Notes: generated from the sequence alone by a model not told the origin. 64,000 bases of DNA from an uncultured Eubacterium sp. (GCA_947178105.1 CAMWXD010000009.1:1-64000), one strand, 5' to 3'; shown: positions 20,186 to 30,190, counted from the stretch's first letter. Numbers and translations are program-made.

Positions 20186-20362
20186 ATGAATAAGCTAAGA
20201 AAAATAATGATCAATACGTTATGTGAGGTGGGAAAGAATGGTGTTGGTAAATCAACAGCATGGGGAATATACGAGATAAAAATTCCCGATGAACTGAAAA
20301 AGGAATCAAATAGATTAGGTTCAATAAATTCAGATCATAAAGATAAAGTTTCTTACGATTAA
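20186..20362 (+). CDS. agrD: candidate AgrD-type autoinducer precursor (58 aa, not in ORF track)
   Basis: MNKLRKIMINTLCEVGKNGVGKSTAWGIYEIKIPDELKKESNRLGSINSDHKDKVSYD; C-terminal YEIKIPDELKK aligns with the AgrD tail (e.g. DEVEVPKEL); RBS aagggagag; between the AgrA-like and AgrC-like genes. Confidence 0.7.
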   Translation: MNKLRKIMINTLCEVGKNGVGKSTAWGIYEIKIPDELKKESNRLGSINSDHKDKVSYD

Positions 20363-20389
20363 TTTTGGAAACTGCCTGTAAATTAGAAT

Positions 20390-20471
20390 AAATCTTCGGG
20401 TGTGCATAACAAACTTGCCAAAGATATTAGCTACGAAATATCTTTGGCATTTCATGTATAATCGAAGATTT
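20390..20471 (+). terminator. nested inverted repeat after agrD
   Basis: aaatcttcg...cgaagattt enclosing tgccaaagatat...atatctttggca. Confidence 0.6.
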
Positions 20472-20576
20472 ATTATATACTGGATTTTTATGTGGTAAAT
20501 AGTTGTAAAGATGAAATATTCTCAATAAAAAAGCTTTCGTTAGGATGTATTTGCGTATAAAATGGGGTGTAGATAA

Positions 20577-21878
20577 ATGAATTTACAGATTGTATTTTTT
20601 AGTATACTAATATACTTATTAATTTTTAATAGATCACTGACATTTCGGTTGACAATTGTCAATAATATAATTATTATAGTAATATTGGCTATTTATATGC
20701 TTAAGATTAATCCTTTATTGAGTTCTTTGTTTGTATTACCAATGTTTGCAACAGTATTGATATATATATGCTGGCTGAAAAAAGAAGATGCGCTATGGAA
20801 TGTTTTTCTGGTTCTGTTTTCCTATATGATAGTTGTAATTGTGGATAATGTAGCACATTTTATTTGGAGAGTGGCAGGCGTTGAACCAACAGGATATGTT
20901 CTAACTTATAATATTTATATGATGGTTGAACTTCCTATATTTTATATACTATGCGGAATTATTTCAAGAAAAGTGGTGGAAATAAAAAAGAAAGAATACT
21001 TGACTCTGTCACCGAAAATCATTGCAGTAGTAGGATCATATTTATTGTTATGTATGCTTATTTTCGCAATCCATATAACCATAACGAATGAAGCTGGCTC
21101 TCCACCGATGCTTTTATTGTGCAGTGTAGGATTATACATTACATATTTTGTGCTGACATTTATTATGATTACAATGATTGTCAGAGAATATGAGGTAAAC
21201 GCCAAAATAACAATGAAGCAAGATTCTTATGATAATCTAAAGGAATATATGACGCAAATTGAAAATTTATATCAGAATATCCGTGTATTTCGGCATGATT
21301 ATGCAAATATTATGGCAAGTATGTCTGTCTACCTGAATAATAACGATTTAGAAGGGCTAAAAGCATATTACGAAAAAAATATCTTTCCGATCAATCGTTT
21401 ATTAAATAAAGAAAAGGATACAATAAGCAGGCTGAGCAATTTAGAGAGCATTGAGTTAAAAGGGCTGATGTCCGTAAAAATAAACTATGCATTGGAATTA
21501 AATATTGCCGTCAATCTGGAAATAACAGAACGAATAGAAAACATAAATATGAATACTCTTGATCTGGTAAGAATTACAGGAATCCTGCTGGACAATGCGA
21601 TCGAAGCCTGTCAGGAGTGTGCAAACCCTTGTATTGGGATCGGTATGATCAGGACAGATCAAGGAGTTACGTTCATTGTACGGAATACTTATGTAAAAAA
21701 AGAGCTTGATTACAGCAGCCTTGGAAATCTGGGTATTACATCCAAAGGCGAGCGACGGGGAATTGGACTGTATAACATTAGGTCTATCATAAAAAAATAT
21801 AACAATGTCGTCCTGGATACGGAATACGAAGGTCAATATTTTACACAGATGATGGAAATCTATGAAGAAGGACAGTAA
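20577..21878 (+). CDS. GHKL sensor histidine kinase (AgrC-like)
   Basis: N-terminal TM region; FRHDYANIMASMSVYL; LLDNAIEAC; RRGIGLYNIRSI. Confidence 0.9.
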   Translation: MNLQIVFFSILIYLLIFNRSLTFRLTIVNNIIIIVILAIYMLKINPLLSSLFVLPMFATVLIYICWLKKEDALWNVFLVLFSYMIVVIVDNVAHFIWRVAGVEPTGYVLTYNIYMMVELPIFYILCGIISRKVVEIKKKEYLTLSPKIIAVVGSYLLLCMLIFAIHITITNEAGSPPMLLLCSVGLYITYFVLTFIMITMIVREYEVNAKITMKQDSYDNLKEYMTQIENLYQNIRVFRHDYANIMASMSVYLNNNDLEGLKAYYEKNIFPINRLLNKEKDTISRLSNLESIELKGLMSVKINYALELNIAVNLEITERIENINMNTLDLVRITGILLDNAIEACQECANPCIGIGMIRTDQGVTFIVRNTYVKKELDYSSLGNLGITSKGERRGIGLYNIRSIIKKYNNVVLDTEYEGQYFTQMMEIYEEGQ

Positions 21879-21900
21879 GAAACTTAAAAACAATATCGTG

Positions 21901-21931
21901 AAAGCGGTCTGCAAATTTTGCAGGCCGCTTA
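21901..21931 (+). terminator. stem-loop terminator after agrC-like gene
   Basis: aaagcggtctgcaaattttgcaggccgctt followed by attt. Confidence 0.65.
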
Positions 21932-22107
21932 TTTCATTTCTGATTTGTATCAAAAAATACGTTTGCGACATGTAGCTTTTGCTTAAACGTAAATGATCTT
22001 GCTTAGAGAACGCGTATAAGAAAAATTTCTATCTATTAAGATTAAATAAGATCAATTGTTAAAACATGTGGTAAAGTAATCTCATCAAAACAATACAGGA
22101 GAGAAAA

Positions 22108-23345
22108 ATGAAAATACAAAAAATTTAGAAGTACTACAATTTCGAAATAAAGTTGTATTGGCAAACAGAATCAATGGTACATGGATTCGAATTTCAGAGG
22201 AAGTATATGGGCTGCTGCAAACTTTTTTAAAAGCAGATGTTGATTGTCCAGATGAAGCAATCGAATTTTCAAATAAAGAAGACAAATTATATTTTGAGAA
22301 GATTATTGAAGAAATGCATCGGTGTTCTATGCTTGCTGATGGAAAAAAGTATTTGGAACAGGAAAAGTCGAATATGGTTATTTTTGAGACTACAAACCGA
22401 TGTAATCTTCACTGTGCACATTGCTGTATGTCGGCAGGAGATCTTGAGGCAAAAGAATTCGATACGAATACTATGATACAAATCTTAGACAAATGTATAG
22501 AATGGAAGCCGCATTTTATTGCGTTAAGTGGCGGGGAACCATTGCTTAGAAAAGATTTTTTTGAAATTTTGCAATATTTGAGGCAACATTTTTCTGGTAA
22601 GATTGGAATCTGTACAAATGCAACCTTAATTACTGAAGATAATGCGGGCATGATCTGTACAAATGTAGACCAGCTTGATATCAGCATTGATGGGGTGGAT
22701 GAAGAAACCTGTTCCTTATATAGAGGAAAAGGTGTATTTAAAAAAGTTGTGAATGCCATAAAGCTGCTACAGTCAAAAGGATTTTATAATATATCGTTAT
22801 CGATGGTTTTTTCAGATAAAAATGAAATATTGGAACATGCATTTAAACAATTGAACGAATCCCTTGGCACGAAACCTGTTTATAGAATGTTAGCTGAAAA
22901 AGGCAGAGCAAAAGAAAACAAAGAGGTTTTAGCAACTAAAAACTATGAAGCATCTTATGTTCCTAAATCCTTTATTGAAGACATGAGTGATGATACTCCG
23001 TTAGGTGCAAGTGAGTGTATGGCTGGTAACCATTCGATACTGATTCGCTATAATGGAGATATCTATCCTTGCCCATCTTTTGTATCCTATAATGAATTGT
23101 GTATGGGTAATATCTGTAAGATAGATGATATTAACAAAATTGTAGGTAAAAACATGCACTTATTGATCAAAGAGAAGCTGTACAAGGCAAATCGGGCAAA
23201 TAGTAAAGCATGTCAGGACTGCCCGGTAAAACTTTTTTGTTTTAGCTGTCCAGGAGATCCAGAACGGTTTTCGGCAGAAGAGTCATTTCAGAAATATTGC
23301 AGCATTAGTAAGCCTGTATTGATGAACAGAGTATGGGGTGTATGA
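22108..23345 (+). CDS. radical SAM/SPASM peptide maturase with N-terminal PqqD/RRE-like region; apparent 5' frameshift
   Basis: ETTNRCNLHCAHCC (CxxxCxxC), C-terminal CQDCPVKLFCFSCPGD; VVLANRINGTWIRISEEVYGLLQ RRE-like. RBS and ATG at 22108 are out of frame with the body; the track starts at TTG 22158. Confidence 0.75.
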
Positions 23346-23752
23346 TGAATAACTATACTATCTGGTTAACGGCAGATTGCAATCTAAGATGCAGCTATTG
23401 TTACGAAGGTACAAATAAAAGACGATTATCGATGAATCAACAAATGGCGGATCGTGTTGTAAAATTTATCACTAAGACTTTTTCAAAAGAGGAAGAGGAA
23501 ATCTGCATTGATTTTCATGGTGGAGAACCTTTGTTAAATTTTGAAATATTACAGTATCTAGTTGAAGTTTTGAATAAACGATACCCAGATAAAAGAAAAA
23601 ATTATTCCATAACGACTAACGCAACGCTGCTGAACGATAAGAATATTGATTATCTGGTAGAAAATATAAAAAATATATCGGTTAGTATCGATGGAACCAG
23701 GAAAAAACATGATAAATTTAGGGTATATCCAAATGGAAGTGGAAGCTACGAG
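23336..23752 (+). pseudogene. truncated second radical SAM enzyme
   Basis: TIWLTADCNLRCSYCYEGTNKRRL...DFHGGEPLLNFEIL...SISIDGTRKKHD-type N-terminus only (about 137 aa), no SPASM domain. Confidence 0.7.
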
Positions 23753-23812
23753 CAAAGGGCATTTGGTTGTTCTTTGCTATTTTTAAAATGGGGCATGGAA
23801 AGAAGTGAAAGG

Positions 23813-24094
23813 ATGAAGAATACACCCATAGTAATAGCAGTCATTGATTCAGGCATTGCTTTACAAGCCGCGAATAGTATGAAATGTAACATAAAGAGAT
23901 ACGAGATTGCAAAAAATGAAGACAGACTGGCATTTCGGCTAGGCGGCGAAGATCAAAACGGTCATGGATCCTTGTGTATTTCAGCAATCTATAAAGAATG
24001 CAGGCAAATAGAGATTATTAGTTTAAAAATATTTGATAAGGAATTGAAAACATCAATTGACTATTTGGAGTATGCTCAGCAGCAGCGACAATGA
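23813..24094 (+). pseudogene. truncated S8 subtilase
   Basis: IVIAVIDSGI (Asp) and DQNGHGSLCISAIY (His) motifs, no catalytic Ser region; own ATG and RBS (gaaagg). Confidence 0.65.
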
Positions 24095-25692
24095 CTGGAA
24101 TTGTTGCAAAAATGATGGTCGCTCATCCTGAAATGGATAAAAACGAGGTTATGAAACAGTTAAACAAAATATCTATTTTAATGGTTATGTCTTTTTTGCA
24201 ATCATGTTTAAAATATGCAGTCGCTATCATTCACACAAAAATAAAGAAAAATTATACTTACCATATTAAAATGAAAATATTTGAACATATTACAAAACTG
24301 TCTGGTTCATATTTTACCGATAAGCAGACAGGCGATCTGATTAAAATACTTGAGAGCGATGTGTATGCGATTGAAAATGCCGGTATAGATTTAGCTGTTG
24401 ATATTTTCTTTAATCTGGTTACGAGTTTATGCGCAATTGCACTATTATGGACAATTAACAGCAGGCTATTAATCATTGTCTTGTTTATGGAAGGCGGAAT
24501 TGTATTCGTTCAAAACTTTCTGATAAAAAAAATGTATCAAAAAGTAGAAGCATTAAGAAAAATTTCCGGCAAGTCAATGGGATTCACTGAGGAGTATATT
24601 TCTAATATTTTAAATCTGATCATAGCAAAAGCGGATAAAATTTTTATGAGAAATTTTAGTTCTATAGAAAGGATGAGTATTAATCAATCATTAGCTTATA
24701 AAAGATATGCGGAGGGCGGAAAGCAATTTAATCAGTTTATGAATGCATGTATTATCAGTGTGATATATTTGATTTCTGGAATGTATATTATTCAGGAGAA
24801 AATGACATATGGCACTATGGTTGCATTTCTTCAGTATGTGTATTTAATTATTAATCCTTTTTTGTTAATTATAAATTCATATTCTCAAATACAAAATATG
24901 CTTGTTTCCATTCATAAGGTTTGTGAGGTTTTAGAAATTCAACCACTCGCAGAAGGTAAAGAAATTCTAAATGCGGCAAAGTTAACAGTAGAGTTTGAAC
25001 ATGTTGATTTTGGTTATCGGGATAACGAACTAATTTTGCAGGATTTATGTATGACATTTGAACCTGATAAAATAACCGCATTAATTGGAGAGAGTGGAAG
25101 CGGAAAATCTACAATTTGTAAACTGTTGTATCGTTTGTGGCAGGTTCATAACGGTGAGATCAAAATTAATCATATTGCGTTGGCTAATTATAACATTGTT
25201 GATTTGAGAAAAAGCATTGTAATTGTAACACAGGATGTTGTATTGCTTAATGATACACTTAAAAATAATATTGATATGAATCAGGATCACAGTTTGGAGC
25301 AGATCTGGAATATATGTGAAATTGTACAGTTAAAAGATTTTATTTACAAGTTACCCAATGGCCTCGATGAACAGATTGGTGAAAATGGAAATAAATTGTC
25401 TGGAGGACAAAAACAAAGAATTGCACTTGCACGCACGTTATTAGAAAATTCATCTATTATTGTGCTTGATGAGGCCACGTCTGCATTGGACAACGTGACA
25501 CAGGAGATATTAATGAAGGAAATAGAGCCTATATTGAGGAAAAAAACAGCAATTGTAATTACGCACAGATTATCTTCAGTAAAATGTGCGGACTATATCT
25601 ATGTTTTTGGAGATCAAGGTGTAGCAGAACAGGGAACGCCCGATTACTTAAGCGAACATGGAGTGAGGTATCAGCAGTTGCAAAATAAATGA
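24091..25692 (+). CDS. ABC transporter (TMD-NBD), probably 5'-truncated
   Basis: GESGSGKST, LSGGQKQRIALARTLLENSSIIVLDEATSALD; first TM helix appears missing. Confidence 0.75.
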   Translation: MTGIVAKMMVAHPEMDKNEVMKQLNKISILMVMSFLQSCLKYAVAIIHTKIKKNYTYHIKMKIFEHITKLSGSYFTDKQTGDLIKILESDVYAIENAGIDLAVDIFFNLVTSLCAIALLWTINSRLLIIVLFMEGGIVFVQNFLIKKMYQKVEALRKISGKSMGFTEEYISNILNLIIAKADKIFMRNFSSIERMSINQSLAYKRYAEGGKQFNQFMNACIISVIYLISGMYIIQEKMTYGTMVAFLQYVYLIINPFLLIINSYSQIQNMLVSIHKVCEVLEIQPLAEGKEILNAAKLTVEFEHVDFGYRDNELILQDLCMTFEPDKITALIGESGSGKSTICKLLYRLWQVHNGEIKINHIALANYNIVDLRKSIVIVTQDVVLLNDTLKNNIDMNQDHSLEQIWNICEIVQLKDFIYKLPNGLDEQIGENGNKLSGGQKQRIALARTLLENSSIIVLDEATSALDNVTQEILMKEIEPILRKKTAIVITHRLSSVKCADYIYVFGDQGVAEQGTPDYLSEHGVRYQQLQNK

Positions 25693-25716
25693 GGAATCAA
25701 AGAAAGAAGGAGCAAA

Positions 25717-26412
25717 GTGGAAGTATTAAGATTAGAACATGTGGAAAAGACCTACGGAGCAAATGATAATGAAGTAAAGGCGGTCAGGGATGTTAGTTTT
25801 CAGATTCAGGAGAAGGAGTTTACGGCAATTGTCGGGACTTCTGGTTCTGGAAAATCTACATTATTGAACTTAATTGGAGGACTTGACAAGCCGACAAAAG
25901 GGAAAATAATTGTAAAAGGAAATGAGATCCATCATTTCATCCGGAAAGAGATGACGCTTTTCAGGAGAAGGAATATCGGTTTTGTCTTTCAAAATTATAG
26001 CCTGATGCCGGTGCTGAATGTATATGATAATGTTGCCTTGCCAATGATGTTTGATAAAAAGAGAAATAAAAGGAAAAATGATATAGAAATGCTGCTGCAA
26101 GAATTGGGGCTATGGGAAAAGAGAAAAAAATATCCAGACGAGTTATCGGGAGGCCAGCAGCAAAGAGTTGCGATCGCAAGGGCACTGGCTAATCATCCGG
26201 CTATTTTACTTGCAGATGAGCCTACGGGAAATCTGGATTCAAATACAACAAATGAAGTAATTGAATTATTAAAAAATTGTGCAAGAAGATATAAGCAGAC
26301 CGTCTTAATGGTCACTCATAATGATTTTCTTGCCAGGCAGTGTGACAGAATCATAAGGGTAGAAGATGGAAAAATTGCAAAAAACCTGGTCAGAAAGGAG
26401 AGCTTATGTTAA
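25717..26412 (+). CDS. ABC transporter ATP-binding protein (MacB/LolD type)
   Basis: GTSGSGKSTLLNLIGGLDKPTKG; LSGGQQQRVAIARAL; LLADEPTGNLD; GTG start. Confidence 0.9.
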   Translation: MEVLRLEHVEKTYGANDNEVKAVRDVSFQIQEKEFTAIVGTSGSGKSTLLNLIGGLDKPTKGKIIVKGNEIHHFIRKEMTLFRRRNIGFVFQNYSLMPVLNVYDNVALPMMFDKKRNKRKNDIEMLLQELGLWEKRKKYPDELSGGQQQRVAIARALANHPAILLADEPTGNLDSNTTNEVIELLKNCARRYKQTVLMVTHNDFLARQCDRIIRVEDGKIAKNLVRKESLC

Positions 26413-29063
26413 AATTAGCATACCAGTACATGAGATATTATAAGAGCCAGACATGTGCAATCTTTATAAGCATAGTTTTGACATCAGGCTTATTGACAGG
26501 CATTAGTTCTTTGCTGCACAGCAGTCAGATGAATGATTTGGAGCATGACAGGCTAATTTATGGAGATTGGCATTACAATATCCATGTGGAAGCAGATCTT
26601 GCAGAAGAAATACTTCACGACCAATCGGGGAAAGGCTATCAGGTCGCTATGATAGGACGGAAAATTATAAAAGACGTTGCAAGGAAGCCCTTTCAGATCT
26701 TTTTTGTCGAGACAGATATGCACTACAGGCAAATGGCACATCGGCAATTGACGAAGGGGCGGTATCCGCAGCGCGCAGATGAGATAGCGGCAGACAATTA
26801 TACACTGGGGAATCTGGGATTTCAAGGCGGAATAGGCGACAGCATAGAGATTGAAGGAAAAAAATATTATTTATCTGGAATCATGAAAAGTGAATGGTCT
26901 ACGAATACGGACAGTATGGAAGTGTTTGTAAGCAGCCAGTTCCAGGGGATAGGAGCGGAAAGCTTTCTTTATGTAAAATTTGACGAGGGCAGGGCATTGT
27001 ATAAGCAACTGGATCATTTTCTTGTCAGGTTTCAGATTTCAGGAGATAAGGTACAGGACAATGACAACGTCAATCGCTATTTATTAGGAGAAGAACCGGA
27101 TTCGATTTATGAAATTATTAAATTTGGCTTGACGAATGAACAGGGAAACTTCACATATATTATTTTAAAACTGCAAAGCGAATATAATCTGACATTTTAT
27201 GGGATGCTGCTGTTTTTGTGTTTATTCAGTTTGTTTGTAATATACAGTATTTTTAATATATCTGTATCAAAGCGAATGGCACAGTATGGGATTTTGCAGA
27301 CAGTCGGAATTGCGGAAACCAATATTCTGCAGGCGGTAGTTGCGGAGCTGTGGATTTTATTTTGCCTGGGTTACCCGCTAGGAGCGGCACTCAGTAATGG
27401 AATCTTTAAAATAGGTTATCAAAGGATTGGCGCTGTATTTGGGAATACATCTGGTATGGGGAATGAAACACTGGCAGTTTCATCTGAAATGACGCTGGCG
27501 GACAGCGGAGCAGGCCAGGCATATTTCATATCCTGGACAGCAATTTTGACTGGCTTTATCATTCTATTCGCTGCGTTGGCAGGAATAGGCTGTCTTACCG
27601 TAAAGAGGATTAAAAAACAGACGCTTCGTGAAATTATGAGTGAAAGAAGTTCCAGTGTGAGAAGGAGTAGGAAAATCTATAGTTACACACATAAGGATTT
27701 ATCTGGTGTGATTCTCCGCAAATTTATGTTTGGTAAGAAGCGAAAGCTTATAGGAATGCTATTTTCACTTTCCTTGGGCGGTTGTATTTTTTTGTGTACA
27801 TCTTATATGATTGAAAATTTGAAAATACATGCAGAGATGTCTTTAAAATCAGATGATGGATTAAACTCAGAATATAAAATTTCTTTAAAAACAAAATCAC
27901 TTTCTGATGAAATCTCAGAAGAAACGGTACAGAAAATCAAGCGTTTACCAGATTTGGATAAGGTGTATGCTACAAAGTATACATTAGGAGAGATTACAAT
28001 AGATAAAAATGAATTGGAATGGGAGCATTATTTTGATGAACACCATAATGATGCAGGAGTACAAAAAGACTATGGCGGACTGCTTGTAGAAAGGCAGAAT
28101 CAGAATTTGGGGATTAAATATGACATCTATGGATATGATGCGGATATGATTCGCGCATTGGACGAATATCTCTTGGAGGGTGAAATTGATTTAGAAAAGA
28201 TGCAGAGTTCTAATAAAATCATAGCAGTTGCAAATGTGGATGCGCAGGGCAATTATAATTTTTATGGCAAGCATCCAGGAGATTTGATAAAAGTGAAAGT
28301 CCCCAAAAGCCAGAAAAACAGTGACAGCCTTTTAAAGTTTGAATCATCACCAGATCAATATATAGAAACAGAGCTGGAGATAGCGGCGGTTGTCAGCCGG
28401 GCACTTGTGAAAGAAGAGAACTTTTTGATTCGCGGAGTATGGAAAACAGCACCGTCCATCATAATGACAAACGGGCAGATGCAGATGAACTTTGATATTG
28501 GACAGTATAAAATCATAAATGCATCTGGTAAGAAAGGAGCAGACAGGGAAAATATAACGAAACAACTGCTGGCTGAGATACAAGATATTCCAAAAGCTGT
28601 CTTGCAGGATTATACAAAAGCGATTGAGTCTCAGAAAAATTATTTACGCCAGCAACAGATGTTTTTTACAGCAATTGCTGTCATTGTGCTTATTATGAGC
28701 CTTTTTCATATTATGAACAGCATGAGCTATTCTATCTTGGCAAGGCGTTATGAATTTGGGCTGTTAAGGGCGATGGGGACAACGGACAGCAAACTGTACA
28801 GAATCATAGCAAAAGAAGGCATTTGGTACGGTGTCTTGGCGAATGTTCTGCTCATACTCTTATTTGGAACAATTTTGCAGAAGATCATGATCTATTATAT
28901 GCAGCATGTTGTTCAATTTCTGCATATATCAGCATCCGTGCCAAGGCATCTGGTGATAATGATTGTGGCATTTAATATTGTGATATCCGTCATTGCAGTT
29001 CTTATGCCGGCAGGACGGATGATCAAAGACAGCATCATTGATGAAATCAGGAAAATACCATGA
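26406..29063 (+). CDS. FtsX-like permease
   Basis: 885 aa, N- and C-terminal TM clusters, RRYEFGLLRAMGTTDSKLYRI. Confidence 0.85.
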   Translation: MLKLAYQYMRYYKSQTCAIFISIVLTSGLLTGISSLLHSSQMNDLEHDRLIYGDWHYNIHVEADLAEEILHDQSGKGYQVAMIGRKIIKDVARKPFQIFFVETDMHYRQMAHRQLTKGRYPQRADEIAADNYTLGNLGFQGGIGDSIEIEGKKYYLSGIMKSEWSTNTDSMEVFVSSQFQGIGAESFLYVKFDEGRALYKQLDHFLVRFQISGDKVQDNDNVNRYLLGEEPDSIYEIIKFGLTNEQGNFTYIILKLQSEYNLTFYGMLLFLCLFSLFVIYSIFNISVSKRMAQYGILQTVGIAETNILQAVVAELWILFCLGYPLGAALSNGIFKIGYQRIGAVFGNTSGMGNETLAVSSEMTLADSGAGQAYFISWTAILTGFIILFAALAGIGCLTVKRIKKQTLREIMSERSSSVRRSRKIYSYTHKDLSGVILRKFMFGKKRKLIGMLFSLSLGGCIFLCTSYMIENLKIHAEMSLKSDDGLNSEYKISLKTKSLSDEISEETVQKIKRLPDLDKVYATKYTLGEITIDKNELEWEHYFDEHHNDAGVQKDYGGLLVERQNQNLGIKYDIYGYDADMIRALDEYLLEGEIDLEKMQSSNKIIAVANVDAQGNYNFYGKHPGDLIKVKVPKSQKNSDSLLKFESSPDQYIETELEIAAVVSRALVKEENFLIRGVWKTAPSIIMTNGQMQMNFDIGQYKIINASGKKGADRENITKQLLAEIQDIPKAVLQDYTKAIESQKNYLRQQQMFFTAIAVIVLIMSLFHIMNSMSYSILARRYEFGLLRAMGTTDSKLYRIIAKEGIWYGVLANVLLILLFGTILQKIMIYYMQHVVQFLHISASVPRHLVIMIVAFNIVISVIAVLMPAGRMIKDSIIDEIRKIP

Positions 29064-29106
29064 TGTGGAACATATCCATTATTGCCAGGAAGCGGTATTA
29101 GGTATC
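29058..29106. repeat. direct repeat copy 1
   Basis: ccatgatgtggaacatatccattattgccaggaagcggtattaggtat; second copy at 30078-30126. Confidence 0.85.
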
Positions 29107-29135
29107 GTATGTTAAAAATATAAATATGTGCCATT

Positions 29136-29876
29136 ATGTTAGGGAGGGGTATTATGAGAAAGAAAAGACTTTGTGCAGTACTGCTATTGTGTATGGTTTT
29201 CTTATGTGCCTGCGGAAAGGCAGAGAAAAAAGAGCAGGCGGAAAATCTGGAATTTCCGGGGTTATCTTGGGATATGACACCGGAAGCTGTTTTAAAAGCA
29301 TTTCAGACTGCAAAAGAGAATGCTGTTCTTTATGATGAAAACAGCCTCACAACAAGCTTTGGCATTACGGATCTCGAAGTGTTCGGACAAAAAGCAGAAC
29401 GTGTTTTCTTTTATTTTATAGATTATGCTTCCTTATGCCAAATGCCGGGACAGCAGGCGGGAGAGCAACGTCTGTGCCAGATCCGGGCGTATTATCCGCA
29501 GGATGCAGACCTGACGCCTGTAAAAGAGAAACTGGAGCAAGCTTATGGCGCAACAGTTTCGGAATATTATCCTTTTAGCAGAGCGGTTACTTTGGAAAAT
29601 GACAGCTCCATGAGTCTGAAGCCTTTGAAAGAGTCTGAATCGCTGAAATATTGGGGCACCAGTATCCTGGGAGATATCCTTCCGGAAAATGGGCTTGACA
29701 CTTTTCAAACGTACTGGAAAAACTGCCGGAGCGGATTGAATGAGGAGAATTGGGATTTTTTTAAAGGCCATGCCAGAATGGTTTCACTCATTTTTTCCGA
29801 CCAGGAAAGTGAAGAAGGAAAAGGTGTGGAATGGGATGCGCATAATCTTGCTGTATATCAGATATTGAATAGGTAA
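29136..29876 (+). CDS. putative lipoprotein
   Basis: LLLCMVFLCACGKAEKK lipobox; likely start at MRKKRLC. Confidence 0.7.
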   Translation: MLGRGIMRKKRLCAVLLLCMVFLCACGKAEKKEQAENLEFPGLSWDMTPEAVLKAFQTAKENAVLYDENSLTTSFGITDLEVFGQKAERVFFYFIDYASLCQMPGQQAGEQRLCQIRAYYPQDADLTPVKEKLEQAYGATVSEYYPFSRAVTLENDSSMSLKPLKESESLKYWGTSILGDILPENGLDTFQTYWKNCRSGLNEENWDFFKGHARMVSLIFSDQESEEGKGVEWDAHNLAVYQILNR

Positions 29877-29921
29877 ACAATGGTTGATGATGATAACGAT
29901 AGAGAATATCAATTAACCAAA

Positions 29922-30029
29922 GAAAAGTGGCTGTCGCACTAAGAAAAAATATACAAGATAAAGTAGAATTTTATTGCAAATGAATACTATATCTTGTATG
30001 CTTAATCCTTAGTGCGACAGCCACTTTTC
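29922..30029. repeat. long imperfect inverted repeat
   Basis: gaaaagtggctgtcgcactaag...atacaagata / tatcttgtat...cttagtgcgacagccacttttc. Confidence 0.85.
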
Positions 30030-30077
30030 GTATAATAGTACTCAGCGTATTCAGGTATATGCTTCCTGACGCAAATG

Positions 30078-30126
30078 CCATGATGTGGAATATATCCATT
30101 ATTGCCGGGAAGCGGTATTAGGTACC
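30078..30126. repeat. direct repeat copy 2
   Basis: ccatgatgtggaatatatccattattgccgggaagcggtattaggtac; near-identical to 29058-29106. Confidence 0.85.
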
Positions 30127-30190
30127 ATAAAAAATATAAACAGGAATACGCTTGACCTGATGTTAAATAATGTGATAAAGTATCCTCATT

